A DNA stretch of 47,107 nt from Candidatus Aminicenantota bacterium (GTDB lineage: Bacteria > Acidobacteriota > Aminicenantia > UBA2199), in assembly GCA_029938635.1 (NCBI GenBank), contig JAOZUQ010000016.1:1-47107 (forward strand), in the 5' to 3' direction. The first letter of the stretch is position 1. Each line of letters opens with the position of its first letter. Below are positions 34,828 to 44,800 of the stretch, one piece after another. Both the position numbers and the translations under genes were made by a program. The notes under the pieces were generated by a model. That model made no database searches, was not told where the DNA came from, and was given only the letters and a program-made list of their open reading frames with translations.

Positions 34828-35133
34828 CTATTTTAAAGCAGAAACTATCTTTCTTTTAGCCGGAACAGAATTAAAACGTGCAACTTCACTACCCGAATTA
34901 AAGATAATAATAGTTGGCACTCCAAGGACAAAAAACCTTGTTGCAATTCCAGGATTCTCAGTTACATCCACTTCAAATGAATAAATTTCCCTATCTGGAT
35001 TTTCAGCGATTATCTCACTGAGCAATGGGGGGACTTTTTTGCATGGGGCACATCCGGGAGAGCTGAAATCTATAATAACATTTCCTGCTAATGCAATTTT
35101 CTCGTCAAAAATTTCTTCAGATATTTTTTTCAT
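34828..35133 (-). CDS. thioredoxin-like protein
   Basis: A 101-residue single thioredoxin domain without a signal peptide. The active site is PGCAPCKKVPP (Cys28, Cys31), a CAPC variant of CGPC, and the conserved cis-Pro is in VLGVPTIIIF. It begins 1 base after the stop of the TlpA-like lipoprotein gene, so both are probably expressed together; it could donate electrons indirectly to the exported protein, although a membrane relay (DsbD/CcdA) is not in this window. Confidence 0.9.
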   Translation of the reverse strand: MKKISEEIFDEKIALAGNVIIDFSSPGCAPCKKVPPLLSEIIAENPDREIYSFEVDVTENPGIATRFFVLGVPTIIIFNSGSEVARFNSVPAKRKIVSALK

Positions 35134-35134
35134 A

Positions 35135-36319
35135 TTATTTGTTTCCCAGCAATTCTTCGATCTTTTTCTTTACAGAGTTGTGATTTCCGGATCCGATCTT
35201 GATATAATCAACATTCCCTTCCCTGTCAATAAATATCATGGTTGGAATACCTGTGATCATATAAGAATCAAAATCTTTACCTTCATCAGAAATTGCTACA
35301 GGGTAATCAATTTTGAATCTTTTAACAAAGCCTTTAGTTAATTCGATTTCCTTATTACGATCAACTTTTCCTGCATTCTGCATGTCATCTCTGTATGAAC
35401 CATACAATTTGGTAAATCCGATCACAACGAGTCCGTCATCTTTACGCTTCCCATACTCTTCGATCAGGCCCGGGATTACCGTTCTGCATGGGCTGCACCA
35501 TGGAGCCCAGAAGTCGATAATTACAACTTTGCCTTTAAGTTTATCAAGCGAAAGAGCTGTTGAATTGACCCAAGTCTCAGCACTGATTGAAGGAGCCTTT
35601 TTTCCAAGGAATTCTATCTGGGACAACTCTGATTCGAGTGATTTTTTCCCTCTCGGATCATTTGTAATCTCAATTGCTTTATTGAGAATTTCTTTTGCAC
35701 CTGCAATATCATTCTCCTCTTTAGCGATGGAGGCCAGATTTGCATAGAACATATATTCATATCTTTTAAATTCTTCCGGAAGTTGAGGGGCGTCTATAAG
35801 TTCCTGAGAATATTTTTTCCTTACAGATTTATCAGAAGCCTCAAAAGCAAAGTTCATCAATGCAGAATAATAATCCTGTCCTTTGTTTTCACTGGATTCA
35901 ATTTCACTGAAAACCGAATATGCATCATCAACTTTTTTTTTGGAAATCAGTATTTGCACTTTTACCATTTTAGCTTCATCCAGTAATTTGCCATCTTCTG
36001 AAATAACTTCATCGATCAATATTTCACTGTTTTCCAGGTTCTCTGTTTTTAAAAACAACTTAGCCTTAATGATATCTATTGCTTCGGACTTTGAACTGTC
36101 CTTATATTTTACAAGCAATTCTCCGAACTCTTTTTTTCTCTCAGCTTTGAATTCCTGATATTCCTTGTATGATTTTATTTTTGATTCTTTCTCCTGAAAC
36201 TTCGTGTCGAGGGTTGTAAAATCCTGAGTAAGGTTTTTCAGGTCATCAGCTTTTGAATTTCCCTGGCAGGAAATAATAAAAACCACAATTACTAATACTA
36301 CAATGAGTTTTTTGTACAT
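35135..36319 (-). CDS. TlpA-like thioredoxin-fold lipoprotein with N-terminal helical domain
   Basis: A 394-residue lipoprotein: FIISCQGN gives the acylated Cys18. Residues 25-235 are helical and TPR-like (IDIIKAKLFLKTENLENSEI, AGAKEILNKAIEI). Residues about 240-394 form a TlpA/ResA-like domain with FWAPWCSPCRTVIPG (Cys275, Cys278), the cis-Pro in ITGIPTMIFIDREG and the extra insert typical of TlpA. It would reduce or isomerise disulfides in the periplasm. AGGAGA precedes the ATG. A TTGAAG/TAATAT promoter with 17-base spacer may lie at 36343-36371. Confidence 0.9.
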   Translation of the reverse strand: MYKKLIVVLVIVVFIISCQGNSKADDLKNLTQDFTTLDTKFQEKESKIKSYKEYQEFKAERKKEFGELLVKYKDSSKSEAIDIIKAKLFLKTENLENSEILIDEVISEDGKLLDEAKMVKVQILISKKKVDDAYSVFSEIESSENKGQDYYSALMNFAFEASDKSVRKKYSQELIDAPQLPEEFKRYEYMFYANLASIAKEENDIAGAKEILNKAIEITNDPRGKKSLESELSQIEFLGKKAPSISAETWVNSTALSLDKLKGKVVIIDFWAPWCSPCRTVIPGLIEEYGKRKDDGLVVIGFTKLYGSYRDDMQNAGKVDRNKEIELTKGFVKRFKIDYPVAISDEGKDFDSYMITGIPTMIFIDREGNVDYIKIGSGNHNSVKKKIEELLGNK

Positions 36320-36382
36320 TTCTTTCTCCTGTTATACAACCAATATTATCACAATAAGGACTATGCTTCAAACTTGAATGAC

Positions 36383-37309
36383 TTAAATTCTGAAGTTCAA
36401 AACCTTTTCGATTATTTCAAATCTGACCGGGATCTTCCCACCCAGTTCTCCGTCAAATTCGATATTTATATCATCTTCAGAGAAAACTTCCAGTTTCTTT
36501 ACCCTGTGGACTTCAACCTTCGGGTGGTTAATTATTGTCCCCCTGTATAGGTGATGGGTATTTCTGATGATCTCAAATTTTTTCATCTCTTTTACCAGGA
36601 CAAGATCAAAATAGCCATCATCTATCTGTGCATCCGGTGCAATTATCATTCCCCCGCCGAATATACCGCCGTTAGCTATTGCTCCGATAAGATATTTTCC
36701 TGAAATTTTCTTTTTATCATTAATGATTATGTTCACATTCTTGCTTTTATAATTCTTTATTGTTGACAACAGGCCGCTGTAATAAGAGAGAGGACTTCTT
36801 TTTGATTCCGGAACTGTGGAGAGCTTTTTTATTACATCAGCACCCAGTCCGAAATCTGCTATATTGATAAAGTATCTATGTGGAATTTCCGGTCCTGATC
36901 CCGGATAGGTGATCTTTCCCACATCTATTTTTTTTTGTTTCGAATTTTTGATCAATTCGACCGATTCTTTAAAATCTCTTGGGATTCTGAGAAATCTGAT
37001 GAAATCGGAACCTGTTCCCGAGGGGATCATACCTAACGATGCTTCATCATTTATTACCCTCTTTGTATTGCCCGAGAAGAATCCGTTTGCAATCTCGTTT
37101 AAGGTGCCGTCGCCTCCAATTCCGATGATAAGGTTAAAACCCTCCGAAAGAACTTCCCTTGCTATTTCTGTAGCCTGGTTAGGTTTTTCAGTAAATACAT
37201 ATTTAAATTCAGTGAAATAGTGCTTGATAACAGATTTTATACTTTCCCATCGGTATTCGGTCTTGCCTCTTGCTGAATAAGGGTTTACTATAACCTGAAC
37301 TTTTTCCAT
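36383..37309 (-). CDS. YegS/DagK-family lipid kinase
   Basis: A 308-residue DAGKc-fold kinase. QVIVNPYSARGKTEYRW at the N-terminus and IGIGGDGTLNEIANG (GGDGTLNE at 65-72) are the nucleotide-binding motifs; SLGMIPSGTGSDFIRFLRIP and GGGMIIAPDAQIDDGYFDLV follow. The substrate is a lipid with a free hydroxyl (diacylglycerol, or phosphatidylglycerol in YegS). It begins 9 bases after the transglycosylase gene, without a clear ribosome-binding site. Confidence 0.92.
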   Translation of the reverse strand: MEKVQVIVNPYSARGKTEYRWESIKSVIKHYFTEFKYVFTEKPNQATEIAREVLSEGFNLIIGIGGDGTLNEIANGFFSGNTKRVINDEASLGMIPSGTGSDFIRFLRIPRDFKESVELIKNSKQKKIDVGKITYPGSGPEIPHRYFINIADFGLGADVIKKLSTVPESKRSPLSYYSGLLSTIKNYKSKNVNIIINDKKKISGKYLIGAIANGGIFGGGMIIAPDAQIDDGYFDLVLVKEMKKFEIIRNTHHLYRGTIINHPKVEVHRVKKLEVFSEDDINIEFDGELGGKIPVRFEIIEKVLNFRI

Positions 37310-37318
37310 TGAATTATC

Positions 37319-38011
37319 TTAATCGAATATTACGACACTTCTGTTTGTTTCAGGTGGGGGTGAATCAGATAGAACGATCCGCCCGTCCCTTGTTTCATAT
37401 TTGAAGATCGTGGTCTTCCCACTTGAAGTGAATGTCCCGGAATAAGGGAGGCCCATGAACTTTTTTACTTTTTTGATATAGTTTCTGGTCTCTTTGTATG
37501 GAGGGACCCCGTTATATTTTTTAACTGCACTTTCACCTGCATTATAGGCGGCAAGTACAATCGGAAGATTCTTGCTATATTTTTTGTAAAGGTATTTGAG
37601 GTGTCTTACTCCGGCATCAAGATTTTGATCTACATCATATCTGTTAGTAACTCCATATTGATCTGCAGTATCTTTCATCAACTGCATAATACCGATTGCC
37701 CCTTTCTTTGATTTGGCAAATGGGTTGAATCCGGATTCGGCACGGGCAACAGCAAGGATAAGATCTTCCCGCAATTTATATTTTAGTGACAAAGTTGAGA
37801 TTTTGTTGCTGTAAAGGGTAGGAACCCGATTTGTAGAAAATGATGAGACGGTAAAACTGGAAGCACTTCTGCTTGAACGGATACTTGAAAAGCCCGGGTT
37901 GTTGGTGACAATTATTCGGCCATCTGAACCCAATTTGACAATAAGTTCTCCGGGTAAATGAATGGCTGATATTAAGAAGTATATTGTAAAGGACAATATC
38001 AGTGCTTTCAT
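37319..38011 (-). CDS. soluble lytic transglycosylase (SLT domain)
   Basis: A 230-residue exported muramidase-type enzyme that cleaves the glycan strand between MurNAc and GlcNAc. A signal peptide (ILSFTIYFLISAIHLPG) precedes a Ser-rich linker (about 42-66). The SLT domain (about 75-195) has the catalytic Glu92 in ARAESGFNP, GAIGIMQLMKDTA and PIVLAAYNAGE. The protein is flanked by two short strands with a shared DGRI(I/V) motif (residues 30-36 and near the C-terminus), a DUF4124-like arrangement. ATGA overlaps alaS. Confidence 0.93.
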   Translation of the reverse strand: MKALILSFTIYFLISAIHLPGELIVKLGSDGRIIVTNNPGFSSIRSSRSASSFTVSSFSTNRVPTLYSNKISTLSLKYKLREDLILAVARAESGFNPFAKSKKGAIGIMQLMKDTADQYGVTNRYDVDQNLDAGVRHLKYLYKKYSKNLPIVLAAYNAGESAVKKYNGVPPYKETRNYIKKVKKFMGLPYSGTFTSSGKTTIFKYETRDGRIVLSDSPPPETNRSVVIFD

Positions 38012-40611
38012 TTTGTATTCTCAAGCAGTTCCACGACCCTGGCTCTGAAGCCTTCGGGATCACTTATTTCGTTCCCGCCAGCCTGGGCAAAATCAGGACG
38101 TCCGCCCCCGTTTCCTTTAACTATAGTGGATAACTGCTTAATCAGAGTACTAGCATTGAGTTTTTTTGTCAAGTTCGAAGGGATTGAAATTACTATGGCG
38201 GATTTACCTCCTTCATTTGAAGATATAATCGTTGCACACTCATATTTCCGTTTTATATCATCAGCTGTAGTGCTGAGCATTTTCTTACTCATATCTTCAA
38301 AATGATGAATTATCACCGGTAGTCCCTTAATTTCAAATTTATTGCTTACGATCTCACTAATATCAGATTTTCCCTGATCACTATGTTTGTTAATCTCTTT
38401 TTCAAGTTTGCGGTTCTTATCATCGAGCTCGCTCAGGTAATTGAAGAGTCTTTCACCTTTCTGCTTAAATTTTGATTCAATCTTTTCAATGTTATAGAAA
38501 AGTGATTCGAGGTATTCAGAACCTGCTAATCCGGAAACAGCCTCTATCCTTCTGATCCCGGAGGAAATTGATGATTCTGAAATTATCTTAAAGAATCCTA
38601 TACTTCCTGTTTGTTGAATATGGGTACCTCCGCATAACTCACGGGAGAACTCCCCGATGGAAAGCATTCTTACCTTCTCGGAATATTTTTCATCAAAGAT
38701 TGCTATAGCCCCTTTGCTCAGGGCGTCTTCATATGTAGTCTCAATTGTTTTAACATCAAGATTCTCTCTGATTTTTTTATTGACAAGGTTTTCTATCTTG
38801 TTTATTTGCTCCTTACCCACTGACTTAAAGTGGGTAAAATCAAATCTTAATTTGTCAGGACCCACATAAGATCCTGATTGTTTTATATGGGGTCCAAGGA
38901 CCTCTCTTAAGGCAGCATGGAGTAAGTGGGTGGATGTATGATGGGCAGCGATATTTTCCCTCTTTGGCAGGTCAACTTTAACTCTCACTAATTCACTTTT
39001 TGTTAACGTTCCCTTAAGGACCTTTATAAAGTGGAGATGGCCGCCGGCTGAATTTTTTCCGGTGTTGGTTATTGAAAAAATGGAATTTTCAGACTTTCCG
39101 GAACCGGTATCACCTGCCTGTCCACCGGATTCACCATAAAATGGTGTTTTTTTCAGGAATAAAATCCCCTCTTCTCCCTCAGAGAGCGAATCTACTTCGG
39201 TATTTTCTTTGAAAATTCCTGCTAAAGGAGATTCTTCATCAAGGTTTTGATATCCTGTAAATAAAGAGTTGATCTTATCCATATTTTCAGGAAGATTATT
39301 TACTCCTCTGTCAGACAATCCTCTTCTGGATTTCCTCTGTTGATCCGCAAGTTCTTTCCTGAATCCTTCAAGATCAACATTCATGTTCTTTTCATTGGCA
39401 AGATCAATTGAGAAGTCGACAGGAAAGCCATATGTATCAGATAACTTAAATACTTCTTTTCCGGAGATAACTTTTTCTCCATTTTCGATGGTATTTTGAA
39501 TAACTTCTTCGAATCTTTTTAATCCCGCAAGAAGTGTTCTTTCAAATCTTTCTTCTTCAGACTTGACAACTTCAGAAATGAATTCTTTGTTAAGCCCCAA
39601 TTCCGGGTAAGCCTGTTCCATTATCTTTGTAACTATCGGGGTGACTCTGTAAAGGAAACTGTCGGTAAATCCTATAGAACGCCCGTGTTTTGAAGCTCTT
39701 CGCAGGAGTCTTCTGAGTATATATCCACGCCCGTCATTTGAAGGTAAAACTCCGTCTGATATCAGAAAAGAGAGAGCTCTCACATGATCTGCGATCACAT
39801 TAAGCCCGATCTTTACGTTTTTGTCATCAGGATCCACATCTGCAAGTTCTGCAGTGAATTCAATTATCGGGCGGAAAAGGTCAGTATCATAATTGCTTGA
39901 TTTTCCGGATAAAAGGGTTGTCAGCCTCTCCATCCCCATCCCGGTATCAATGGATGGTGAGGGGAGGGGATTCAGCTTCCCTGATTCATCTTTGTAATAC
40001 TGCATAAAAACGAGATTCCATATTTCTACAAACCTTTTGTTATCGCCGGAAAACTCATCAGGGCCAAATTCCTTACCTCTGTCATAATGGATCTCTGAGC
40101 AGGGTCCGCATGGCCCTGTGTTTCCCATTTGCCAGAAATTATCTTTTTCTCCAAGGTGTGCAATCCTTTTTGTGGGGATCCCGATCTTGTCTTCCCAGAT
40201 CCTGTGTGCTTCGTCATCCTTATTAAAAACAGAGACTCTGAGGACCTCAGATGAGAACCCGAATTTTTCAGTCATCAGTTCCCATGCATATTCTATGGCT
40301 TTTTCCTTAAAATAGTCTCCAAAAGAAAAATTCCCAAGCATCTCAAAAAAAGTGTGGTGGTATTCTGTCCGGCCTACTTCATCAAAATCGTTATGCTTCC
40401 CTGATACTCTCATGCATTTTTGTATAGAAACAGCTCTTGAATAATCTCTGGTCTCTTTCCCGGTAAAAATATCCTTAAACTGATTCATCCCTGCATTTGT
40501 GAATAGAATGGTAGGATCTTTTGCGGGTACAAGCGGGGATGACATTACTTTGTAATGCCCTTTGTCCTTAAAAAATGTATAAAATATATCCCTTATTTCG
40601 CTACTGTTCAT
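38008..40611 (-). CDS. alaS: alanyl-tRNA synthetase
   Basis: An 867-residue class II synthetase, normal length. The N-terminal catalytic domain carries FTNAGMNQFKDIF, FEMLGNFSFGDYFK, NTGPCGPCSEIH (163-174) and the motif 3 segment TGMGMERL (223-230). The editing domain has the zinc/water-binding HTSTH and CGGTH motifs, so deacylation of Ser- and Gly-tRNAAla should be intact. The C-Ala domain ends with GNGGGRPDFAQAGG. It overlaps pilT and the transglycosylase gene by 4 bases on each side. Confidence 0.98.
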   Translation of the reverse strand: MNSSEIRDIFYTFFKDKGHYKVMSSPLVPAKDPTILFTNAGMNQFKDIFTGKETRDYSRAVSIQKCMRVSGKHNDFDEVGRTEYHHTFFEMLGNFSFGDYFKEKAIEYAWELMTEKFGFSSEVLRVSVFNKDDEAHRIWEDKIGIPTKRIAHLGEKDNFWQMGNTGPCGPCSEIHYDRGKEFGPDEFSGDNKRFVEIWNLVFMQYYKDESGKLNPLPSPSIDTGMGMERLTTLLSGKSSNYDTDLFRPIIEFTAELADVDPDDKNVKIGLNVIADHVRALSFLISDGVLPSNDGRGYILRRLLRRASKHGRSIGFTDSFLYRVTPIVTKIMEQAYPELGLNKEFISEVVKSEEERFERTLLAGLKRFEEVIQNTIENGEKVISGKEVFKLSDTYGFPVDFSIDLANEKNMNVDLEGFRKELADQQRKSRRGLSDRGVNNLPENMDKINSLFTGYQNLDEESPLAGIFKENTEVDSLSEGEEGILFLKKTPFYGESGGQAGDTGSGKSENSIFSITNTGKNSAGGHLHFIKVLKGTLTKSELVRVKVDLPKRENIAAHHTSTHLLHAALREVLGPHIKQSGSYVGPDKLRFDFTHFKSVGKEQINKIENLVNKKIRENLDVKTIETTYEDALSKGAIAIFDEKYSEKVRMLSIGEFSRELCGGTHIQQTGSIGFFKIISESSISSGIRRIEAVSGLAGSEYLESLFYNIEKIESKFKQKGERLFNYLSELDDKNRKLEKEINKHSDQGKSDISEIVSNKFEIKGLPVIIHHFEDMSKKMLSTTADDIKRKYECATIISSNEGGKSAIVISIPSNLTKKLNASTLIKQLSTIVKGNGGGRPDFAQAGGNEISDPEGFRARVVELLENTK

Positions 40612-41798
40612 ATACCTTCAATATCCAGAAGATTGTGATCTTTAAAATCGCCCTCCGAGCTATTTCCATCATCAGTTGAAACATCTGAGATCCGCTTTTC
40701 CATCTCTTCAAGTGACATATCTTTCGTAGATTGGATCCCGGCTTTTCTAAGTTTGAACTCATCGGGATTAGATGCCCATTTGAGTGCTTCCTCATATGTG
40801 ATCATTTCACGGCCATAAAGGAAGAAAAGTGACTGGTCGAAGGTTTGCATACCATATTGGGAGATACCCTGTTCGATCGCTTCCCCTATCAGTTTGGTTT
40901 TTTCCGGAATAACAATGCAATCCTGAATAAATGGGGTATTTATTAGTATTTCAACTGCAGGGACCCTCCCTTTCTCATCTGCCATCGGGATAAGTCTCAT
41001 TGATATGATTGCCTTTAGGACAGATGCAAGTTGGATCCTTATCTGTTTCTGATGATGGGGGGGGAAGATCGATATGATCCTGTTTATCGTTTCCGTTGCG
41101 TCCAGTGTATGGAGGGTGGACATCAGCATATGTCCGGTCTCAGCGGCAAGAAGTGCTGTTTCGATAGTCTCCATATCTCTCATCTCTCCAACGAGGATAA
41201 CGTCAGGGTCTTCCCTGAGAGCACTCCTCAGTGCAGATGAGAAATTGTTAGTGTCATGCCCGATTTCCCTCTGATTCACTATACTTTTCTTATCTCTGTG
41301 AAGATATTCAATCGGATCTTCAATAGTAATAATATGCTCTATCCTGTGAATATTAATATGATCGATCATTGCAGCAAGACTGGTTGATTTACCACTTCCG
41401 GTAGTTCCTGTTACAAGGACCATTCCCCTTCTTTCATCTGCTATTTTTTCCAGTATAAGAGGCAGGTTCAGATCAGCGATAGATTTTACCTGAGTGGGTA
41501 TTATTCTTAAAACAATGCCGACCGCTCCACGCTGCTGAAAAACGTTACACCTGAATCTACCCAACCCCGGAACTGAATAAGCCATGTCAAGCTCATGCTG
41601 GACTTTGAATTTTTCCTTTTGATCAGGATTCATAATAGAGAATGACATAGCAATGGTATCCTCCTGCATAAGTCGTTTAAGCTCGACCATCGGAAGTAAT
41701 TTTCCATTGATCCTGAGTATAGGATGATTACCAACCTTCAGGTGGAGATCAGAGGCTTTACGTTCTACCGCAATCTTTAACAGATCATCAATGTTCAT
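40608..41798 (-). CDS. pilT: type IV pilus retraction ATPase PilT/PilU family
   Basis: A 396-residue secretion-superfamily ATPase. An N-terminal PAS-like domain (ASDLHLKVGNHPILRINGKL) precedes the RecA-like core: Walker A VTGTTGSGKSTSLA (GTTGSGKS at 131-138), EDPIEYLH, the Asp/His boxes and Walker B in VGEMRDMETIETALLAAETG. It drives pilus depolymerisation and twitching. No other pilus gene is in this window. The C-terminal tail (about 345-396) is longer than that of E. coli-type PilT, closer to PilU. AGGAG precedes the ATG. It lies just downstream of a striking inverted repeat and overlaps alaS. Confidence 0.92.
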   Translation of the reverse strand: MNIDDLLKIAVERKASDLHLKVGNHPILRINGKLLPMVELKRLMQEDTIAMSFSIMNPDQKEKFKVQHELDMAYSVPGLGRFRCNVFQQRGAVGIVLRIIPTQVKSIADLNLPLILEKIADERRGMVLVTGTTGSGKSTSLAAMIDHINIHRIEHIITIEDPIEYLHRDKKSIVNQREIGHDTNNFSSALRSALREDPDVILVGEMRDMETIETALLAAETGHMLMSTLHTLDATETINRIISIFPPHHQKQIRIQLASVLKAIISMRLIPMADEKGRVPAVEILINTPFIQDCIVIPEKTKLIGEAIEQGISQYGMQTFDQSLFFLYGREMITYEEALKWASNPDEFKLRKAGIQSTKDMSLEEMEKRISDVSTDDGNSSEGDFKDHNLLDIEGI

Positions 41799-41802
41799 AT
41801 TA

Positions 41803-41870
41803 ATCTCCTAAATCATTCTCTATTATATCCTATTTGCAAAAATAGTAAATAGAGTGAATGATCAGGAGAT
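41803..41870 (-). promoter_or_regulatory. pilT promoter region inside a long inverted repeat that covers the ribosome-binding site
   Basis: On the minus strand the sequence ATCTCCT (41870-41864) is complementary to AGGAGAT (41809-41803), which is the pilT ribosome-binding site. Further paired blocks are ATCATTC/GAATGAT, TCTATT/AATAGA and CTATTT/AAATAG, about 26 base pairs in all around a small loop. A perfect TATAAT box lies inside the structure (41822-41827). Confidence 0.6.
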
Positions 41871-41886
41871 ATGGTTGTTCTCTATA

Positions 41887-44800
41887 TTAAAAATTGTAAC
41901 CGATCCAGAATTTCATTCCATAAAATCTGGACTCTTTGAGATTGGTCTTATATACCCATTCGAAATGGAGCGGATATCCCCAGAGATTAACTTCAAGTGC
42001 TACCCCATATGAGGAAATTGCATCTTTCAATGTAATCCCGTCAGAGAACATATCAAAAGTTCTCAGCTCATCATAATAATTTTTCCAATAAGGGTCCGGT
42101 CCGGTATATGGTTGTATTGAGTCATCCCATATACCTCCGAGGTCAAAGAAAAACACTCCTCTGATTGGGCCCATAAGGCCGATGGGGGTAGCAATATATT
42201 TTATCAGGGGGAACCTTAACTCGGCTGTAAATGCAAATCCTTTTGTTCCTATCAGAGATCTGAACTGTGCTGCCCTCAGGGTATTGTTACCACCAGTAGC
42301 GAATAAGAGGGGGTATTTTCCTCCGGAAGCAAACCCTGTCAGTCTCAATGCAATCAGAGTATTAGGTGCAAGTCTGAAATATTTACGAGCATCAAGATCT
42401 AATGCATATGAATCAACGAAGTTATCTCCGAGTTTAAAATATTTACTGGCAGAAACTTTAAACGTGTGTCCCATAAGTGGTCCGATGTTTGAGAACCGGG
42501 TTGTTTCCCCCACTAATGATAATGTTAACGGAAATGCATAGCCGTCAAAAAATTGGTTATAGGGGAGCTCCGTCCCATAAAATAACTCATCCGCTAATTC
42601 TTTCTGGTAGTGCAGCGAGAGAGAGATCTCTGCTCTGTATGAACGGCTGAAGGGGTAATAAAATCCACTTGTGAGACCCATTCGTCTGCTTACAAGAACA
42701 TAATTATTTCTGTCAAGGTAGGCTGTTGAGTCAGGTTCAAGATAGTAGCCGGTTCCCAGAAAGTAAGAGTTGGAGTACCAGTACAGCCTGGAAAAATATT
42801 GAAATCTGTTTTTCAGATTAATATATGTCAAACTGTATGATTGGTAGCCATAATATGATGCGACCAGCAGGGAGAAGGAGTGGTCTTTCATAATATCTTC
42901 AAGCCTCAGGAAAGAATATCCGAATATTGATCCGTCTGATCCGAAGCCTGCTGTTATCGGCGGGAGTGATGGAACAGTTAAAGCACTGAATGGTTTATAC
43001 TTTTTCCTGTTTGCAAGGTTGAAGTTCAGATCTTCCTCGAGATCTTTATTGAAAGTTCTGTTTGCAATTATCTCGCCGTCAATGAGGGAGAATTTAGCAC
43101 CATGAATGTTCTCTCTTCCATATTTTTCAATAACCTCTTTTGAAAACCGGATTTCCTCTTCCCCATCTTCTCCTTTTACTATTTCCGGGCTTTCAAACTG
43201 AACCTCTCTTTTCTCCTTGAACTCAGAGATATCTTTCTTCAATAGGACAAAATTACCCTTATTATAGGAAGAGATAAGAAGCATGTTTTCTTCTCCCGGT
43301 ATTTCCATGGGAAAGAAGATTGCTGTTTGAACATCGGTATATCTGTAATTCATTTTTTCTTCAAGATCGATAGAGTAAAGGTTGTATGCCCCTTTTTCAT
43401 CTGAGCTGAAATATATCTTTTTTCCGTCTGAGGAGAAAGCCGGAGTAATATTATTTGAATTCCCGGACGTGATCTTCATGGCCATTTCCGGATTTTCAAT
43501 ATTTCCCACGTATATATGAGAATGTTTCCCGTCACTTGCGGAAAATGCGATCTTCTTTCCGGTTGAAGAAATATTCAGTGATTTGATATACAGGTAGCCC
43601 TTGGTAATCCTGTCTGTTCTGCCGGATGAAAGGTTATGTCTGTAAATAAAAGATTTTGATCCATCGACACCGGCAAAATAGATGTTCTTCCCGTTATCCG
43701 TGAAATTAGGAGAGGATGGTTCCATTATATTTTTAAGCTTTATCATTTTTACAACTTTACTCTTCAGAACATCTATTATTACCATGTAAGTTGTGTATTC
43801 TTTGCGTGCAAAGAAGGCAATTCTGTCCCCCTTTTTATCCCAGGTGAAAGTGCTGCCATCCTCAGGATTGAACTTTACAGAGATGCCATCATGTTTTGAT
43901 GTAAATCCGGGGGTGATGTTTTTTATGACACGGCCATCTTTCATGGAGATAAGAATTATGTCTATCTTCCGGCTTTTAAAATTTACCGTCACTGTTGCAG
44001 CAAGTTCGCCTCCGGGGGATATCTGATGTGAGAAAGAATAAGCAAAAGGGAAGTTCGGCCCAATAATATAGTTATAGTCTTCGGGATCTTCTTTTGCCAC
44101 AAAGTCCTTGAATCTGTTCTTCATATACTTTCTCAATTCAAAGTTGAACTCTTTCTGGGTAGTCCCGAATTGCCTGAACAAATTCCTGCTGGAGCCGTAT
44201 ACATTTCCTCGGAATGAGAAGAGCAGATTTCTTACACCTCTTATTCCGTATTTCTCCTCAACAAACTCATAAATTATATGACCGAAGTCATATGGGGCTC
44301 TGCCTGACCGACCCACGCCTCTCATTGCTCCGGTTTTGGAGAGAGACGGGATCATGTCGTTCAGAACTGCATCCCTCACAGTTAACAAACTGAATGCGTT
44401 CCAGTCTCTTGTAATGAATTCGGAAAATCCCTCCATTACCCATAATGGGGGTGATCTGAATCGGAACAGGCTCTTTGAACTTTTCTTATACATTACCTGA
44501 TATTCAAATACGTGACCAAGTTCATGAGTGAGAGTTCTCATTAATTCTTCATTTGATGAGTCCCCGTGAAGTACCATTCTGTTGGAGACAGGCTCTGCAA
44601 AAGCTTCGGCGCCTGTGGGGAGAAAACCCGGATATATGTTAGTTTGTTCAAAATCAACATGGTTTTTGTAAAAAATCAGGGGTATTCTCTTTTCAACTTC
44701 CACATTCAAAAATTTTGACATTTTGTCATACCCGTTTTCTGCAGTAACTGCTATTTTTTTCAGCAATTTAATATCATCAATGTAGTGATAAATTCTGAAA

